Shown here piece after piece: positions 16,152 to 24,646 of a stretch of DNA of 64,000 nt. A model generated the notes under the pieces. The model was not told the origin of the DNA. It did not search any database and saw nothing but the letters and a program-made list of their open reading frames with translations. The position numbers were made by a program, and so were the translations under genes. The DNA is taken from the NCBI RefSeq assembly GCF_016862435.1, contig NZ_BOMY01000010.1, positions 38,371-102,370 on the forward strand, written 5' to 3'. The stretch is from Paractinoplanes tereljensis. Lineage in GTDB: Bacteria; Actinomycetota; Actinomycetes; Mycobacteriales; Micromonosporaceae. Within the stretch, counting starts at the first letter, position 1. Each line of letters starts with the position of its first letter.

Positions 16152-16843
16152 TGACCGCGATGATCGGGCCGGTCAAGGCCAACCCGTATCTCTGGCCCTA
16201 CGACGGGTCGGTTCCCGTGAGCAGGACCGCGCTGATCTGCATCGACTGGCAGGTCGACTTCTGCGGCAAGGGCGGCTACGTCGACTCGATGGGTTACGAC
16301 ATCGAGCTCACCCGGGCCGGGCTGCCGGCCACCGCCAAACTCCTGGCACACGTCCGGGAGCTGGGCATGCTTGTCATCCACACCCGCGAGGGGCATGACC
16401 AGGACCTGTCCGACCTGCCTCCCAACAAGCGCTGGCGATCGGCCCAGATCGGCGCCGAGATCGGTGCCGACGGCCCGTGCGGCCGGATCCTGGTGCGCGG
16501 CGAGCCGGGCTGGGAGATCGTGCCCGAGGTGGCCCCGGTGGCCGGCGAGGTCATCGTCGACAAGCCGGGCAAGGGCGCGTTCTACGCCACCAACCTCGAC
16601 CTGGTGCTGCGCACGCACGGCATCACCCACATCATCCTCACCGGCATCACCACGGACGTGTGCGTGCACACCACCATGCGGGAGGCCAATGACCGCGGTT
16701 ACGAGTGCCTGATCCTCAGCGACTGCACGGGGGCCACCGATCCGTCCAACCACACCGCCGCCCTGCACATGGTCACCATGCAGGGCGGCGTCTTCGGCTG
16801 CGTCGCCACCTCGGACGACGTGATCGCGGCAACGGAGGTCTGA
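16151..16843 (+). CDS. biuH: Biuret amidohydrolase (isochorismatase-like cysteine hydrolase)
   Basis: The 230-residue protein has the triad Asp ([16 protein letters not shown], about residue 36), Lys ([13 protein letters not shown], about 142) and Cys ([20 protein letters not shown], about 175). Its PYLWPYDG start, [25 protein letters not shown] and [12 protein letters not shown] segments follow the characterised Rhizobium biuret hydrolase closely, as I recall that sequence. The reaction is biuret + H2O to allophanate + NH3. It overlaps the former allophanate hydrolase stop by one base and has an AAAGGAG ribosome site. Substrate confidence is good because the next step's enzyme is adjacent. 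Confidence 0.85.
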   Translation: MTAMIGPVKANPYLWPYDGSVPVSRTALICIDWQVDFCGKGGYVDSMGYDIELTRAGLPATAKLLAHVRELGMLVIHTREGHDQDLSDLPPNKRWRSAQIGAEIGADGPCGRILVRGEPGWEIVPEVAPVAGEVIVDKPGKGAFYATNLDLVLRTHGITHIILTGITTDVCVHTTMREANDRGYECLILSDCTGATDPSNHTAALHMVTMQGGVFGCVATSDDVIAATEV

Positions 16844-16845
16844 CG

Positions 16846-17511
16846 ATGCCCACTGTGGACGCCCAACCCGGGCCTTTCTCGTTCGACAAGGACAGCACCG
16901 CGCTGGTCGTGATCGACATGCAGCGGGACTTCCTGCTCCCCGGCGGCTTCGGCGAGAGCCTCGGCAACGATGTGTCCCAATTGCGCAGAACGATCGAGCC
17001 GCTCGCGGCCTTGCTCAAAGGCTGGCGCGAGGCCGGCCTGCCCGTTATCCACACCCGCGAGGGCCACAAACCCGATTTGTCCGACTGTCCCCCGGCGAAG
17101 CTCAGCCGCGGCGCACCCAGCATGCGCATCGGCGACCCGGGCGCGTTCGGCCGCATCCTGATCCAGGGCGAGTACGGCCACGACATCGTCGACGAGCTCC
17201 AGCCGGTCGACGGTGAGGTCGTCATCGACAAGCCGGGCAAGGGTGCGTTCTACGCGACCGAGCTGAGCGACGTCTTGGACAAGCTCGGCACCAAGAGCCT
17301 GATCGTCACCGGCGTGACGACCGAGGTCTGCGTCCACACCACCGTCCGGGAAGCCAACGACCGCGGCTACGAGTGCCTGGTCCTGGCCGACTGCGTCGGC
17401 TCCTACTTCCCCGAGTTCCAGCAGGTCGGCCTCAAGATGATCGCCGCCCAGGGCGGCATCTTCGGCTGGGTCGCCGAATCCCCCTCAGTGATCGCTGCCA
17501 TTCAGGAGTAG
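16846..17511 (+). CDS. Second isochorismatase-like hydrolase, possibly triuret hydrolase
   Basis: The 221-residue paralog of the preceding enzyme has the same triad: Asp ([17 protein letters not shown]), Lys ([16 protein letters not shown]) and Cys ([20 protein letters not shown]). It differs in the substrate pocket loops, with [20 protein letters not shown] replacing the biuret-enzyme loop and [14 protein letters not shown] near the end. Tandem biuret/triuret hydrolase pairs are known in triuret degraders, where the second enzyme makes carboxybiuret. That role is plausible here but unproven; a related ureide or amide is an alternative. A GGAGG site lies 8 nt before the ATG, and the gap from the previous gene is 2 nt. 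Confidence 0.8.
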   Translation: MPTVDAQPGPFSFDKDSTALVVIDMQRDFLLPGGFGESLGNDVSQLRRTIEPLAALLKGWREAGLPVIHTREGHKPDLSDCPPAKLSRGAPSMRIGDPGAFGRILIQGEYGHDIVDELQPVDGEVVIDKPGKGAFYATELSDVLDKLGTKSLIVTGVTTEVCVHTTVREANDRGYECLVLADCVGSYFPEFQQVGLKMIAAQGGIFGWVAESPSVIAAIQE

Positions 17512-17513
17512 AG

Positions 17514-19136
17514 ATGAGCACAATAACCACGGCCAAGCTGCCGTATTGGGTTCGCGGAGACACCAACGCCTTCTTCGGCTTCGGCGTCAACGTTCTGGTC
17601 AACGTCCTCACCCTCACCGGACTCTGCATCGGCGTCATCAAGATGCCGGCCGGCGACGTCTTCGGCGTCATCCTCCCGGCCCTCGGCATCGCCCTGGTGG
17701 CCGGCAACGTCTACTACACCTACCTGGCGCGGCGGCTGGCCGCGAAGGAGAACCGCACGGACGTCACGGCCATGCCGTACGGCCCGAGCGTCCCGCACAT
17801 GTTCATCGTGATCTTCGTGATCATGCTGCCGATCTACCTGACCACCAAGAACCCGATCCAGGCCTGGACCGCAGGCATCGCCTGGGCGTTCATCATCGGT
17901 GTGATCGTGCTGATCGGCGCGTTCGTCGGGCCGTACATCCGTAAGTACGCCCCGAAGGCCGCGATGCTCGGCACCCTGGCCGGCATCTCAATCACGTTCA
18001 TCTCGATGAACCCGGCCGGCAACATGTGGAAGGCCGCCTGGATCGCCCTGCCGGTCTTCGGCCTGCTGCTGATCGGCCTGCTCACCGACATCAAACTGCC
18101 GTTCAACTTCCCGATCGGCCTGGCCGCGCTCCTGGTCGGCACCGCGATCGGCTGGATCGGCGGCGCGATGAGCGTGCCCGACGTGACAAGCGCCGCCAAG
18201 GACATCGCGTTCGCGTTCCCGCACCTCAAGTTCGACCTGCTGATCGACGGCCTCAAGGACATGGCCCCGCTGCTGGCCACCGCGATCCCGCTCGGCGTCT
18301 ACAACTTCACCGAGGCGATGACCAACGTGGAGAGCGCCGCCACCGCCGGCGACCGCTACAACCTGCGCAGCGTGCTGCTGGCCGACGGCGCCGGCGCGAT
18401 CATCGGCTCCTGCCTCGGCTCGCCGTTCCCGCCCGCCGTCTACGTCGGCCACCCCGGCTGGAAGGCGGCCGGCGGCCGCACCGGTTACTCGATGGCGACC
18501 GGCGTGGTCATCGCCCTGCTCTGCTTCTTCGGCCTGTTCGGCCTGCTCGGCGCGATCTTCCCCACCCCGGCGATCGTCCCCATCCTGCTCTACATCGGCC
18601 TGCTGATCGGCGCGCAGGCGTTCCAGGCCACCCCCCGGGCGCACGCGGCGGCCGTGGTGGCGGCGCTGGTGCCGAACATCGCCCAGTGGGTCACCGGAAT
18701 GATGGACAACGCCCTGTCCGCGGCGGGCACCACCGCCGCGCAGGTCGGCACGGAGGCCCTGGCCGGTGCCGGAGTCGTCTACGACGGCCTGAAAACGCTC
18801 GGCGAGGGCGCCATCCTGGCCGGTCTGGTGCTGGGCGCGATCGTCGCGTTCATCATCGACAAGCGGTTCTGGCACGCCGCGATCTTCGCGGGCTCGGGCG
18901 CGGTGCTCACCTTCGTCGGCCTGATCCACGCCGCGAAGGTGCAGTTCAACGCGAACGGGCAGGTGACACTGGGCTACCTGTTCCTGGGCCTGGTGTGCGT
19001 ACTCTTCGCGCTCACCAAGCCGGCCCCGCGCGAACCCGACGCCGAGGAACTGAAGCTCCTCGAGTCGGAGGAAGTGCAGGGCAACACGTTCACCGAGGCT
19101 CCCGAGGGCGGCGTTCCGGTGCCGGCCAAGGCCTGA
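17514..19136 (+). CDS. NCS2-type (purine/uracil-like) permease
   Basis: The 540-residue protein has about 12-14 hydrophobic helices. It starts YWVRGDTNAFFGFGVNVLVN and carries the NCS2-like TDVTAMPYGPSVPHMF motif near residue 85 and a conserved NFTEAMTNVESAATAGDRYN segment near 270. Its C-terminus is a charged cytoplasmic tail (about 45 residues). NCS2/AzgA permeases import purines, uracil or related ureides by proton symport. In this operon the likely cargo is biuret, triuret, cyanuric-acid-like or a ureide compound. The ATG lies 2 nt after the preceding stop with a GGAG site, so it is co-translated with the hydrolases. Confidence 0.85.
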   Translation: MSTITTAKLPYWVRGDTNAFFGFGVNVLVNVLTLTGLCIGVIKMPAGDVFGVILPALGIALVAGNVYYTYLARRLAAKENRTDVTAMPYGPSVPHMFIVIFVIMLPIYLTTKNPIQAWTAGIAWAFIIGVIVLIGAFVGPYIRKYAPKAAMLGTLAGISITFISMNPAGNMWKAAWIALPVFGLLLIGLLTDIKLPFNFPIGLAALLVGTAIGWIGGAMSVPDVTSAAKDIAFAFPHLKFDLLIDGLKDMAPLLATAIPLGVYNFTEAMTNVESAATAGDRYNLRSVLLADGAGAIIGSCLGSPFPPAVYVGHPGWKAAGGRTGYSMATGVVIALLCFFGLFGLLGAIFPTPAIVPILLYIGLLIGAQAFQATPRAHAAAVVAALVPNIAQWVTGMMDNALSAAGTTAAQVGTEALAGAGVVYDGLKTLGEGAILAGLVLGAIVAFIIDKRFWHAAIFAGSGAVLTFVGLIHAAKVQFNANGQVTLGYLFLGLVCVLFALTKPAPREPDAEELKLLESEEVQGNTFTEAPEGGVPVPAKA

Positions 19137-19147
19137 CATCTTTCCGC

Positions 19148-19174
19148 GGCGGCCCGGCCCATGGCCGGGCCGCC
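19148..19174 (+). terminator. Hairpin between permease and AtzH-like gene
   Basis: GGCGGCCCGGCC (19148-19159) and GGCCGGGCCGCC (19163-19174) form a perfect 12-bp stem with a 3-nt CAT loop, 11 nt after the permease stop and 20 nt before the next start. It could end most transcripts or lower expression of the last gene. Confidence 0.7.
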
Positions 19175-19194
19175 CCCGACCGAAGGGAACGAAC

Positions 19195-19566
19195 GTGGAG
19201 ATCGACCGGCCGGACGTCATCGCCGAGGTCGGCGCCGCCTTCGAGGCCTACGAACGCGCGCTGGTGGCCAACGACGTCGAAGCCATCCTCGGCTTCTTCG
19301 CCCCCCGCGCGCTCCGCTACGGCATCGCCGACCAGCAGGCCGGAATCGAAGAACAGGCCGAGTGGCGACTCGCCCAGGGCGGTCTGCCGCCGGGCCGTCG
19401 TCTCAAGGACACCGACATCCAGGCGTACGGCGTAAGCACCGCGATAGTCACGACGCTGTTCGGTTACCCGGGCAGCGACGTGCTCGGCCGCCAGTCCCAG
19501 ACCTGGGTGCGCCTGCCCGAGGGCTGGCGAATCGTGCACGCGCACGTCTCCGAACCGTCCGCATGA
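19195..19566 (+). CDS. AtzH-like (DUF3225, SnoaL/NTF2-fold) protein
   Basis: The 123-residue protein has an NTF2-like fold: AAFEAYERALVANDVEAILG, then FFAPRALRYGIADQQAG, and a C-terminal sheet (QTWVRLPEGWRIVHAHVS). The pattern matches DUF3225, the family of AtzH. AtzH in the Pseudomonas cyanuric acid pathway is reported as a decarboxylating amidohydrolase that rescues a dicarboxyurea dead-end to allophanate. Position at the end of a biuret operon supports this. The GTG start has a GAAGGGAA site. A hairpin separates it from the permease, so its level may be lower. Confidence 0.75.
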   Translation: MEIDRPDVIAEVGAAFEAYERALVANDVEAILGFFAPRALRYGIADQQAGIEEQAEWRLAQGGLPPGRRLKDTDIQAYGVSTAIVTTLFGYPGSDVLGRQSQTWVRLPEGWRIVHAHVSEPSA

Positions 19567-19594
19567 TCCGGGTCTACCAGGGCATACCTCGTGC

Positions 19595-20470
19595 ATGACT
19601 GATCCGCGCAGCAGATATCCCGGCCCGGCCCTCGACGGCGGCGACCAGCAGCCGCCCGGCTTGACCAGCGCCATGCCGGACCGGCCCGACCACGGCGAGG
19701 AGAGCTACCGCGGCAGCGGCCGGCTGACCGGCCGGGTGGCGCTGATCACCGGCGGCGACTCCGGGATCGGCCGGGCGGTGGCCATCGCGTACGCCCGGGA
19801 AGGCGCCGACGTGCTCATCTCCCACCTGGCCGAGGAGGAGGCCGACGCGCGGGACACCGCGGCGTACGTGGAGAAGGCCGGCCGCAAGGCGGTGACCGTG
19901 GCCGGCGACATCCGCGACGAACAACACTGCGCCGACCTGATCGAGCGGGCCGTCCGCGACCTGGGCCGGCTGGACATCCTGGTGAACAACGCGGCCTATC
20001 AGATGCAGCAGCCCGGCGGGATCGCCGACATCACCACCGAGCAGTTCGACCGGGTGCTGAAGACCAACCTGTACGCGATGTTCTGGCTGTGCCGGGCCGC
20101 GCTGCCGCACCTGCGACCCGGGTCGGCGATCATCAACACCGCGTCGATCCAGGCCTACCAGTCGTCGTTCGCGCTCCTCGATTACGCCACCACCAAGGGC
20201 GGCATCGTGTCCTTCACCAAGGCGCTCGCCGAGGAACTGGCCGGCAAGGGCGTGCGGGTCAACGCGGTGGCACCCGGGCCGATCTGGACGCCGCTGATCC
20301 CGTCGACAATGACCGACGAGAAGGTCGAGAAGTTCGGCGCCGACACCCCGCTCGGCCGGGCCGGACAGCCCGCCGAGCTGGCGCCGGCGTACGTCTACTT
20401 CGCGAGCGACGACTCCAGTTACACCACCGGCGAGGTGCTCGGCATCACCGGCGGCAAGCCGGTCAGTTGA
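19595..20470 (+). CDS. Short-chain dehydrogenase/reductase
   Basis: The 291-residue protein has an N-terminal proline/Asp-rich extension of about 40 residues typical of the YdaD/YhdF/general-stress SDR group. The cofactor motif TGGDSGIGRAVAIAYAREGA follows, then NNAAYQ, the catalytic Ser (NTASIQAYQS) and the YATTK motif (Y and K catalytic), ending ITGGKPVS. The substrate is unknown; relatives are stress-linked NAD(P)-dependent reductases. It starts 28 nt after the AtzH-like gene. The last codons overlap the convergent membrane-protein gene by 8 nt. Confidence 0.92.
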   Translation: MTDPRSRYPGPALDGGDQQPPGLTSAMPDRPDHGEESYRGSGRLTGRVALITGGDSGIGRAVAIAYAREGADVLISHLAEEEADARDTAAYVEKAGRKAVTVAGDIRDEQHCADLIERAVRDLGRLDILVNNAAYQMQQPGGIADITTEQFDRVLKTNLYAMFWLCRAALPHLRPGSAIINTASIQAYQSSFALLDYATTKGGIVSFTKALAEELAGKGVRVNAVAPGPIWTPLIPSTMTDEKVEKFGADTPLGRAGQPAELAPAYVYFASDDSSYTTGEVLGITGGKPVS

Positions 20471-21041
20471 CCTGACCGCTCACCCAGTGGAAGGCGTCCA
20501 TCACCCACTGGGTCTGCTGCAGGTCGGCGACGCCGACGCCGGCCAGGAACAGCGCGGTGATCAGGTGGGAGCCGCGGGCCGTGCGGCGCTGGCGGCCGAA
20601 CGAGCGCTCCAGCACGTAATAGCCGACGACGCGGGCCAGGCAGAAGACGCCGACCGCGACGGCCAGGGTGACCGCGAACACGATCAGCGGGGTGCCCAGC
20701 ACGCCGCCACCGGACGACAGCGACCACACGCCCCAGCAGACGAACGCGAACAGCACCGCCGCGGTGGTCCACTCGCTGCCGCGGCGCAGTTCGCTCCAGC
20801 GCCAGGTCATCCCCCGGTGCGGCGGGGCGTCGGCGCCCGGCCAGCCGATGCCGGTCGGCTCGTGCTCCGCGTACCGCTGCGTGTGGTGGATCTGCGGGTT
20901 TACCTGCGCGCGACCGCGACTGAACGGCGCCGCGTCAGGATCGGGCGGTGTCACCGGCCCCGGCGCCGTGGGCTGGTCGGCCCACGGATCCTGCGGCGGC
21001 ATGTCGAGCGTCCGCTCAGACCACTGCGGTTGCTCCGGCAT
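20463..21041 (-). CDS. Hypothetical membrane protein
   Basis: The 192-residue protein has a Pro-rich polar N-terminus (about 75 residues, containing PPQDPWADQPTAPGP). Two or three hydrophobic helices follow (TTAAVLFAFVCWGVWSL, TPLIVFAVTLAVAVGVFCLA, LITALFLAGVGVADL), and the C-terminus is short. ATG at 21041 is chosen for its GGGGGAA site 5 nt away; upstream in-frame starts lack one. The gene is convergent with the SDR gene and overlaps its end. Family not recognised; likely a lineage-specific membrane protein. Confidence 0.7.
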   Translation of the reverse strand: MPEQPQWSERTLDMPPQDPWADQPTAPGPVTPPDPDAAPFSRGRAQVNPQIHHTQRYAEHEPTGIGWPGADAPPHRGMTWRWSELRRGSEWTTAAVLFAFVCWGVWSLSSGGGVLGTPLIVFAVTLAVAVGVFCLARVVGYYVLERSFGRQRRTARGSHLITALFLAGVGVADLQQTQWVMDAFHWVSGQVN

Positions 21042-21126
21042 CAGTTCCCCCATTCGATCGGCCCCCACCAACGAGAGTAGCGAGCCAACAAATCATTGGC
21101 CGCAGAGCGCTCCGTCCGTTACACAG

Positions 21127-22356
21127 ATGCACATGGACGATTCCGTGCGCCTGCGTCAGGCCACCGCCGATGACCATGCCGCGATCCTCGACATCGAGGG
21201 CTACGTCTTTCACCACGACTTCGACGACGATGCCCGCGAGTTCGACCGCCGCCTCTTCGAGCCCGAGCGATCCCTGGTCGCCGACGACAACGGCTCGGTT
21301 GTCGGCCACACCACCGCGCTGACCCGAGACCTCACCGTACCGGGCGCGGTCATTCCGGCCGCTCACGTCACCGGCGTCGGCGTGCTGCCCACCCACCGCC
21401 GTCGTGGCCTGCTCACCGCGATGATGCATCGCCAGTTGGCCGAGCTCGCCGAGGCCGGCCGCGAACCGGTCGCGGTGCTCTGGGCCAGCGAAACCACGAT
21501 CTACCCGCGCTTCGGTTACGGTCCGGCGGCGGCGCGCCTCGAACTGAACGCGATGACCCGTGAGGTGCACATCACCCCCGCCGCGCCGTCGGCCGACGGC
21601 CGGCTGCGGCTCATCGAGCCCACCGAGGCGGCCGAAGATCTCAAGATGCTGTACGAGAGGGTGCGCCCCGCCCGAGTCGGGTGGTCGAGCCGTCCCGGCG
21701 CCTGGTGGGACCGCCGCCTGCGGGACCCGTCGGCCTGGCGCGACGGAGCCACCACCCGCAAGGGCGTGCTCTTCGAAGGCCCGAACGGCCCCGAGGGCTA
21801 CGCGATGTGGCGGGTCAAGGACGGCTGGGACGACTACGGCCCGAACGGCCAGGTGCGGGTCACCGAGATCGTCGCCGACGATCCCGGGGTCTATGCGGAG
21901 CTCTGGCGTTTCCTGTTCGGCATCGACCTGACCCGCAGCACCAGCTACGACTTCGCCGCGCTCGACGAGCCGCTTCAATACCTGGTCGACGAGCCGCGCC
22001 GGCTCGGGCGTGGCTTCAGCGACGCGCTGTGGATCCGCCTGATCGACCTGCCGGCCGCTCTCGAGGCCCGCCGCTACCTGGGCCCGGTCGACGTGGTGCT
22101 CGCCGTCACCGACCCGCTGATCAGCGCGAACAGCGGCCGCTGGCGCCTGACCGCCGGCCCCGACAAGACCACCTGCGTGCGCACCACCGACCCGGCCGAC
22201 GTGGCCTGCTCGATCACCGAGCTGGGCGCGGTCTACCTGGGCGGCACCACGCTGAGCGCGTTGCACGCGGCCGGCCGCGTGCAGCGCCTGACCGACAACT
22301 TCCCGGCCACCGCGTTCGGCTGGGACCGGCTGCCGAATGCCATCGAGGTGTTCTGA
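21127..22356 (+). CDS. Eis-family GNAT acetyltransferase
   Basis: The 409-residue protein has an N-terminal GNAT domain (VRLRQATADDHAAILDIEGY; acetyl-CoA loop VGVLPTHRRRGLLTAMM; SETTIYPRFGYGPAA). A second GNAT-like domain (about 160-290, with WWDRRLRDP and GYAMWRVKDGWDDYG) and a C-terminal SCP2-like domain ending FPATAFGWDRLPNAIEVF follow. This three-part layout is that of Eis enzymes, which acetylate amines such as aminoglycosides or lysines using acetyl-CoA; Phe at the extreme C-terminus is typical of the active site. An alternative ATG lies at 21133. No ribosome site was seen, so it may be leaderless. Confidence 0.9.
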   Translation: MHMDDSVRLRQATADDHAAILDIEGYVFHHDFDDDAREFDRRLFEPERSLVADDNGSVVGHTTALTRDLTVPGAVIPAAHVTGVGVLPTHRRRGLLTAMMHRQLAELAEAGREPVAVLWASETTIYPRFGYGPAAARLELNAMTREVHITPAAPSADGRLRLIEPTEAAEDLKMLYERVRPARVGWSSRPGAWWDRRLRDPSAWRDGATTRKGVLFEGPNGPEGYAMWRVKDGWDDYGPNGQVRVTEIVADDPGVYAELWRFLFGIDLTRSTSYDFAALDEPLQYLVDEPRRLGRGFSDALWIRLIDLPAALEARRYLGPVDVVLAVTDPLISANSGRWRLTAGPDKTTCVRTTDPADVACSITELGAVYLGGTTLSALHAAGRVQRLTDNFPATAFGWDRLPNAIEVF

Positions 22357-22385
22357 GTGACCTTCGCGGCGGTACCGTCGGCGAC

Positions 22386-23003
22386 ATGGCCGAGCCCGAA
22401 CGCCGACGCCGCCGCGTGCGTCCCCCCTCGTCGTCCAGCGCGGCTGCGGCCGCGCCACCCACGGACGACGAGGCCGCCGTCCCGGCCGCGGGGAGCGCAA
22501 CTACCAGCCCGGTAGCCGACCCCGACCCAGCAGCCGCCCCTGAGGCGGCAGGCACCCCCGCAATGGCCGGCACCCCCGGGCCGGTGGCCGCCCCCGAGGC
22601 GCAGCCGGAAACGGTGGAACAACGACGCCCGGACCATGTCGAACGGCCCCGGCCGGAAACCGGCGATCGACCTCGGCCGGAAAATGCCGATCGGCCTCGC
22701 CCGGAGAACGGCGAGCGGCCTCGGCCGGAGAACGGCGAGCGGTCTCGCCCGGCCTTTCCCCGCCGGCCTGCGGGCGCGCCGCAGCCGGGCGGGGCGCCGG
22801 GCCCGGCCGGCGATGAGCGCGAGTCCGAGCGCGGCCTGCGCGGGCTTGTCGGTTCGGGTTCGTCGCAGGTCAGCGTGGGTGCGGCGCTACGCGCCCGGGA
22901 CGCGGCCCGCCCGAGCGAGACCCATCTGGCCGACGCCGACCGCAACCTGGTGATCGTCCGCCGCAACTGGGTCCCGCGCGAAGAGCTGCCCCGCAACCGC
23001 TGA
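22386..23003 (+). CDS. Low-complexity hypothetical protein with RPRPENG repeats
   Basis: The 205-residue protein has a basic start ([16 protein letters not shown]), a Pro/Ala-rich linker, and about six tandem ERPRPENG-type units (about residues 85-120). It ends in a more conserved-looking module (VSVGAALRARDAARPSETHL, DADRNLVIVRRNWVPREELP). The C-terminal module looks folded, while the rest is probably disordered. Starts 29 nt after the Eis gene. Function and family not recognised. The repeat units are nearly identical at DNA level, so slippage is likely. Confidence 0.6.
   Translation: MAEPERRRRRVRPPSSSSAAAAAPPTDDEAAVPAAGSATTSPVADPDPAAAPEAAGTPAMAGTPGPVAAPEAQPETVEQRRPDHVERPRPETGDRPRPENADRPRPENGERPRPENGERSRPAFPRRPAGAPQPGGAPGPAGDERESERGLRGLVGSGSSQVSVGAALRARDAARPSETHLADADRNLVIVRRNWVPREELPRNR
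22640..22755 (+). repeat. In-gene tandem repeat coding RPRPENG units
   Basis: Near-identical 24-bp units (CGGCCTCGGCCGGAGAACGG core, two copies exact) repeat within the low-complexity protein gene. Copy number is expected to vary between strains by slippage. Confidence 0.65.
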
Positions 23004-23222
23004 GATTTCGCCCGTCAGGGGAAAAATCGGATGTGGGGGCGGGCCACCGCGCGCCGCGAGCAACGCGCGCGGCGCAACTGGCGCGGGCGAGGCGGGCGCC
23101 AGCCCGCGAGCCTGGATCGCCACCGGGTACGGGCCGGTAGCCGGGTGGTGGGCTTGCCACCCACCCGGCCGGCCGTGCGCCACGGGACTTTTCCTAGGGC
23201 GTACTTTTCTGGTGGTTTTGCT

Positions 23223-23693
<471 letters not shown>

Positions 23694-23705
23694 GTCGGAA
23701 GTCTC

Positions 23706-24611
23706 TCAGAAGGTCAGGGCCGCGCGCAGCGAGGACGCTACTTGATCCGTCGCGGCGCGTGCGGCGTCGATCACCGCGAGCTTGCGGGCGAAGCCGTGAT
23801 TCACCCCCATGTAGCGGGTGTGCACCACCGAGACACCGGCGGTGACCAGCGCGTCCGCGTAGTCGGCGCCCTCGTCGCGGAGGGCGTCGTATTCGGCCGT
23901 GATGATCAGCGTGGGTGGCATGCCGGCCAGGTCGGCGGTCGCGAAGATCGCCACGTCGGGGGTGAGCCGCTGCATCAGATCGGGGACATACGTTTCCCAG
24001 GCCAGCTTCATCGAGGCGCGGTCCAGGCCGTATTCGCCGAGCTCTTCGTAGGATTCGGCGGCGGTCATCGGATCGAGCGCCGGATAAATCAGGACCTGGT
24101 AGTCCAGCGGCATGGCGGCATCGCGCTGCCGCCGCGCCGCGATCGTGGCCAGTTGGGCGCCGGCGCTGTCGCCGCCGATCGCCAGCCGGGTTGAATCGAC
24201 GCCCATGTCCGATTTACGGGCGTAGGAGATGACAGTCTCGACGTCGTCCAGCGCGGCCGGGAACACGTGTTCAGGGGCCAGGCGGTAGCCGACCGACAGG
24301 ACGGCACAACCTGAGCGGTCGGCGATCCGGCGGCAGACCCGGTCGACCGTCTCGATGCTGCCGTAGCACCAGCCGCCGCCGTGCAGATAGATGAACAGCG
24401 GCGCATCCGGCTTTGTCGCATACAGGCGGCACGGGACGCCATCAGCGTCTACGTCCACCACTACCGGCAGCGGGATGGCCGGGCCGCACTCTAGGTCGAC
24501 CGCCTCTTCCATCGCGGCCCGCGACTGCACCAGCCGCTCGTAGGGGTCGCCGTCGGCCGGTGGACGGCGGCGGAGCTTGTCCGCCGCCGTCACCTGTGGG
24601 TTAAGAGTCAT
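23706..24611 (-). CDS. Hormone-sensitive-lipase-type alpha/beta hydrolase
   Basis: The 301-residue protein carries the family IV oxyanion motif FIYLHGGGWCYGS (about residue 80) and the nucleophile elbow IGGDSAGAQLATIAA (Ser, about 155). The acid is probably Asp in ITAEYDALRDEG, and His lies in GVNHGFAR. It should hydrolyse short-chain acyl esters or related substrates in the cytoplasm; the physiological substrate is unknown. ATG at 24611 follows the DUF1015 stop by 35 nt. The ribosome site is weak. It is co-directional with DUF1015 and rpiB. Confidence 0.9.
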   Translation of the reverse strand: MTLNPQVTAADKLRRRPPADGDPYERLVQSRAAMEEAVDLECGPAIPLPVVVDVDADGVPCRLYATKPDAPLFIYLHGGGWCYGSIETVDRVCRRIADRSGCAVLSVGYRLAPEHVFPAALDDVETVISYARKSDMGVDSTRLAIGGDSAGAQLATIAARRQRDAAMPLDYQVLIYPALDPMTAAESYEELGEYGLDRASMKLAWETYVPDLMQRLTPDVAIFATADLAGMPPTLIITAEYDALRDEGADYADALVTAGVSVVHTRYMGVNHGFARKLAVIDAARAATDQVASSLRAALTF

Positions 24612-24646
24612 TTTCCAGTCAAGGGTGGTGGTGGGGCGGCGGACGG

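Noticed and set aside
23004..23222. Possible small gene or riboswitch between the low-complexity gene and rpiB
   Set aside because: No conserved element, stem-loop or supported frame was visible; left as plain intergenic sequence.
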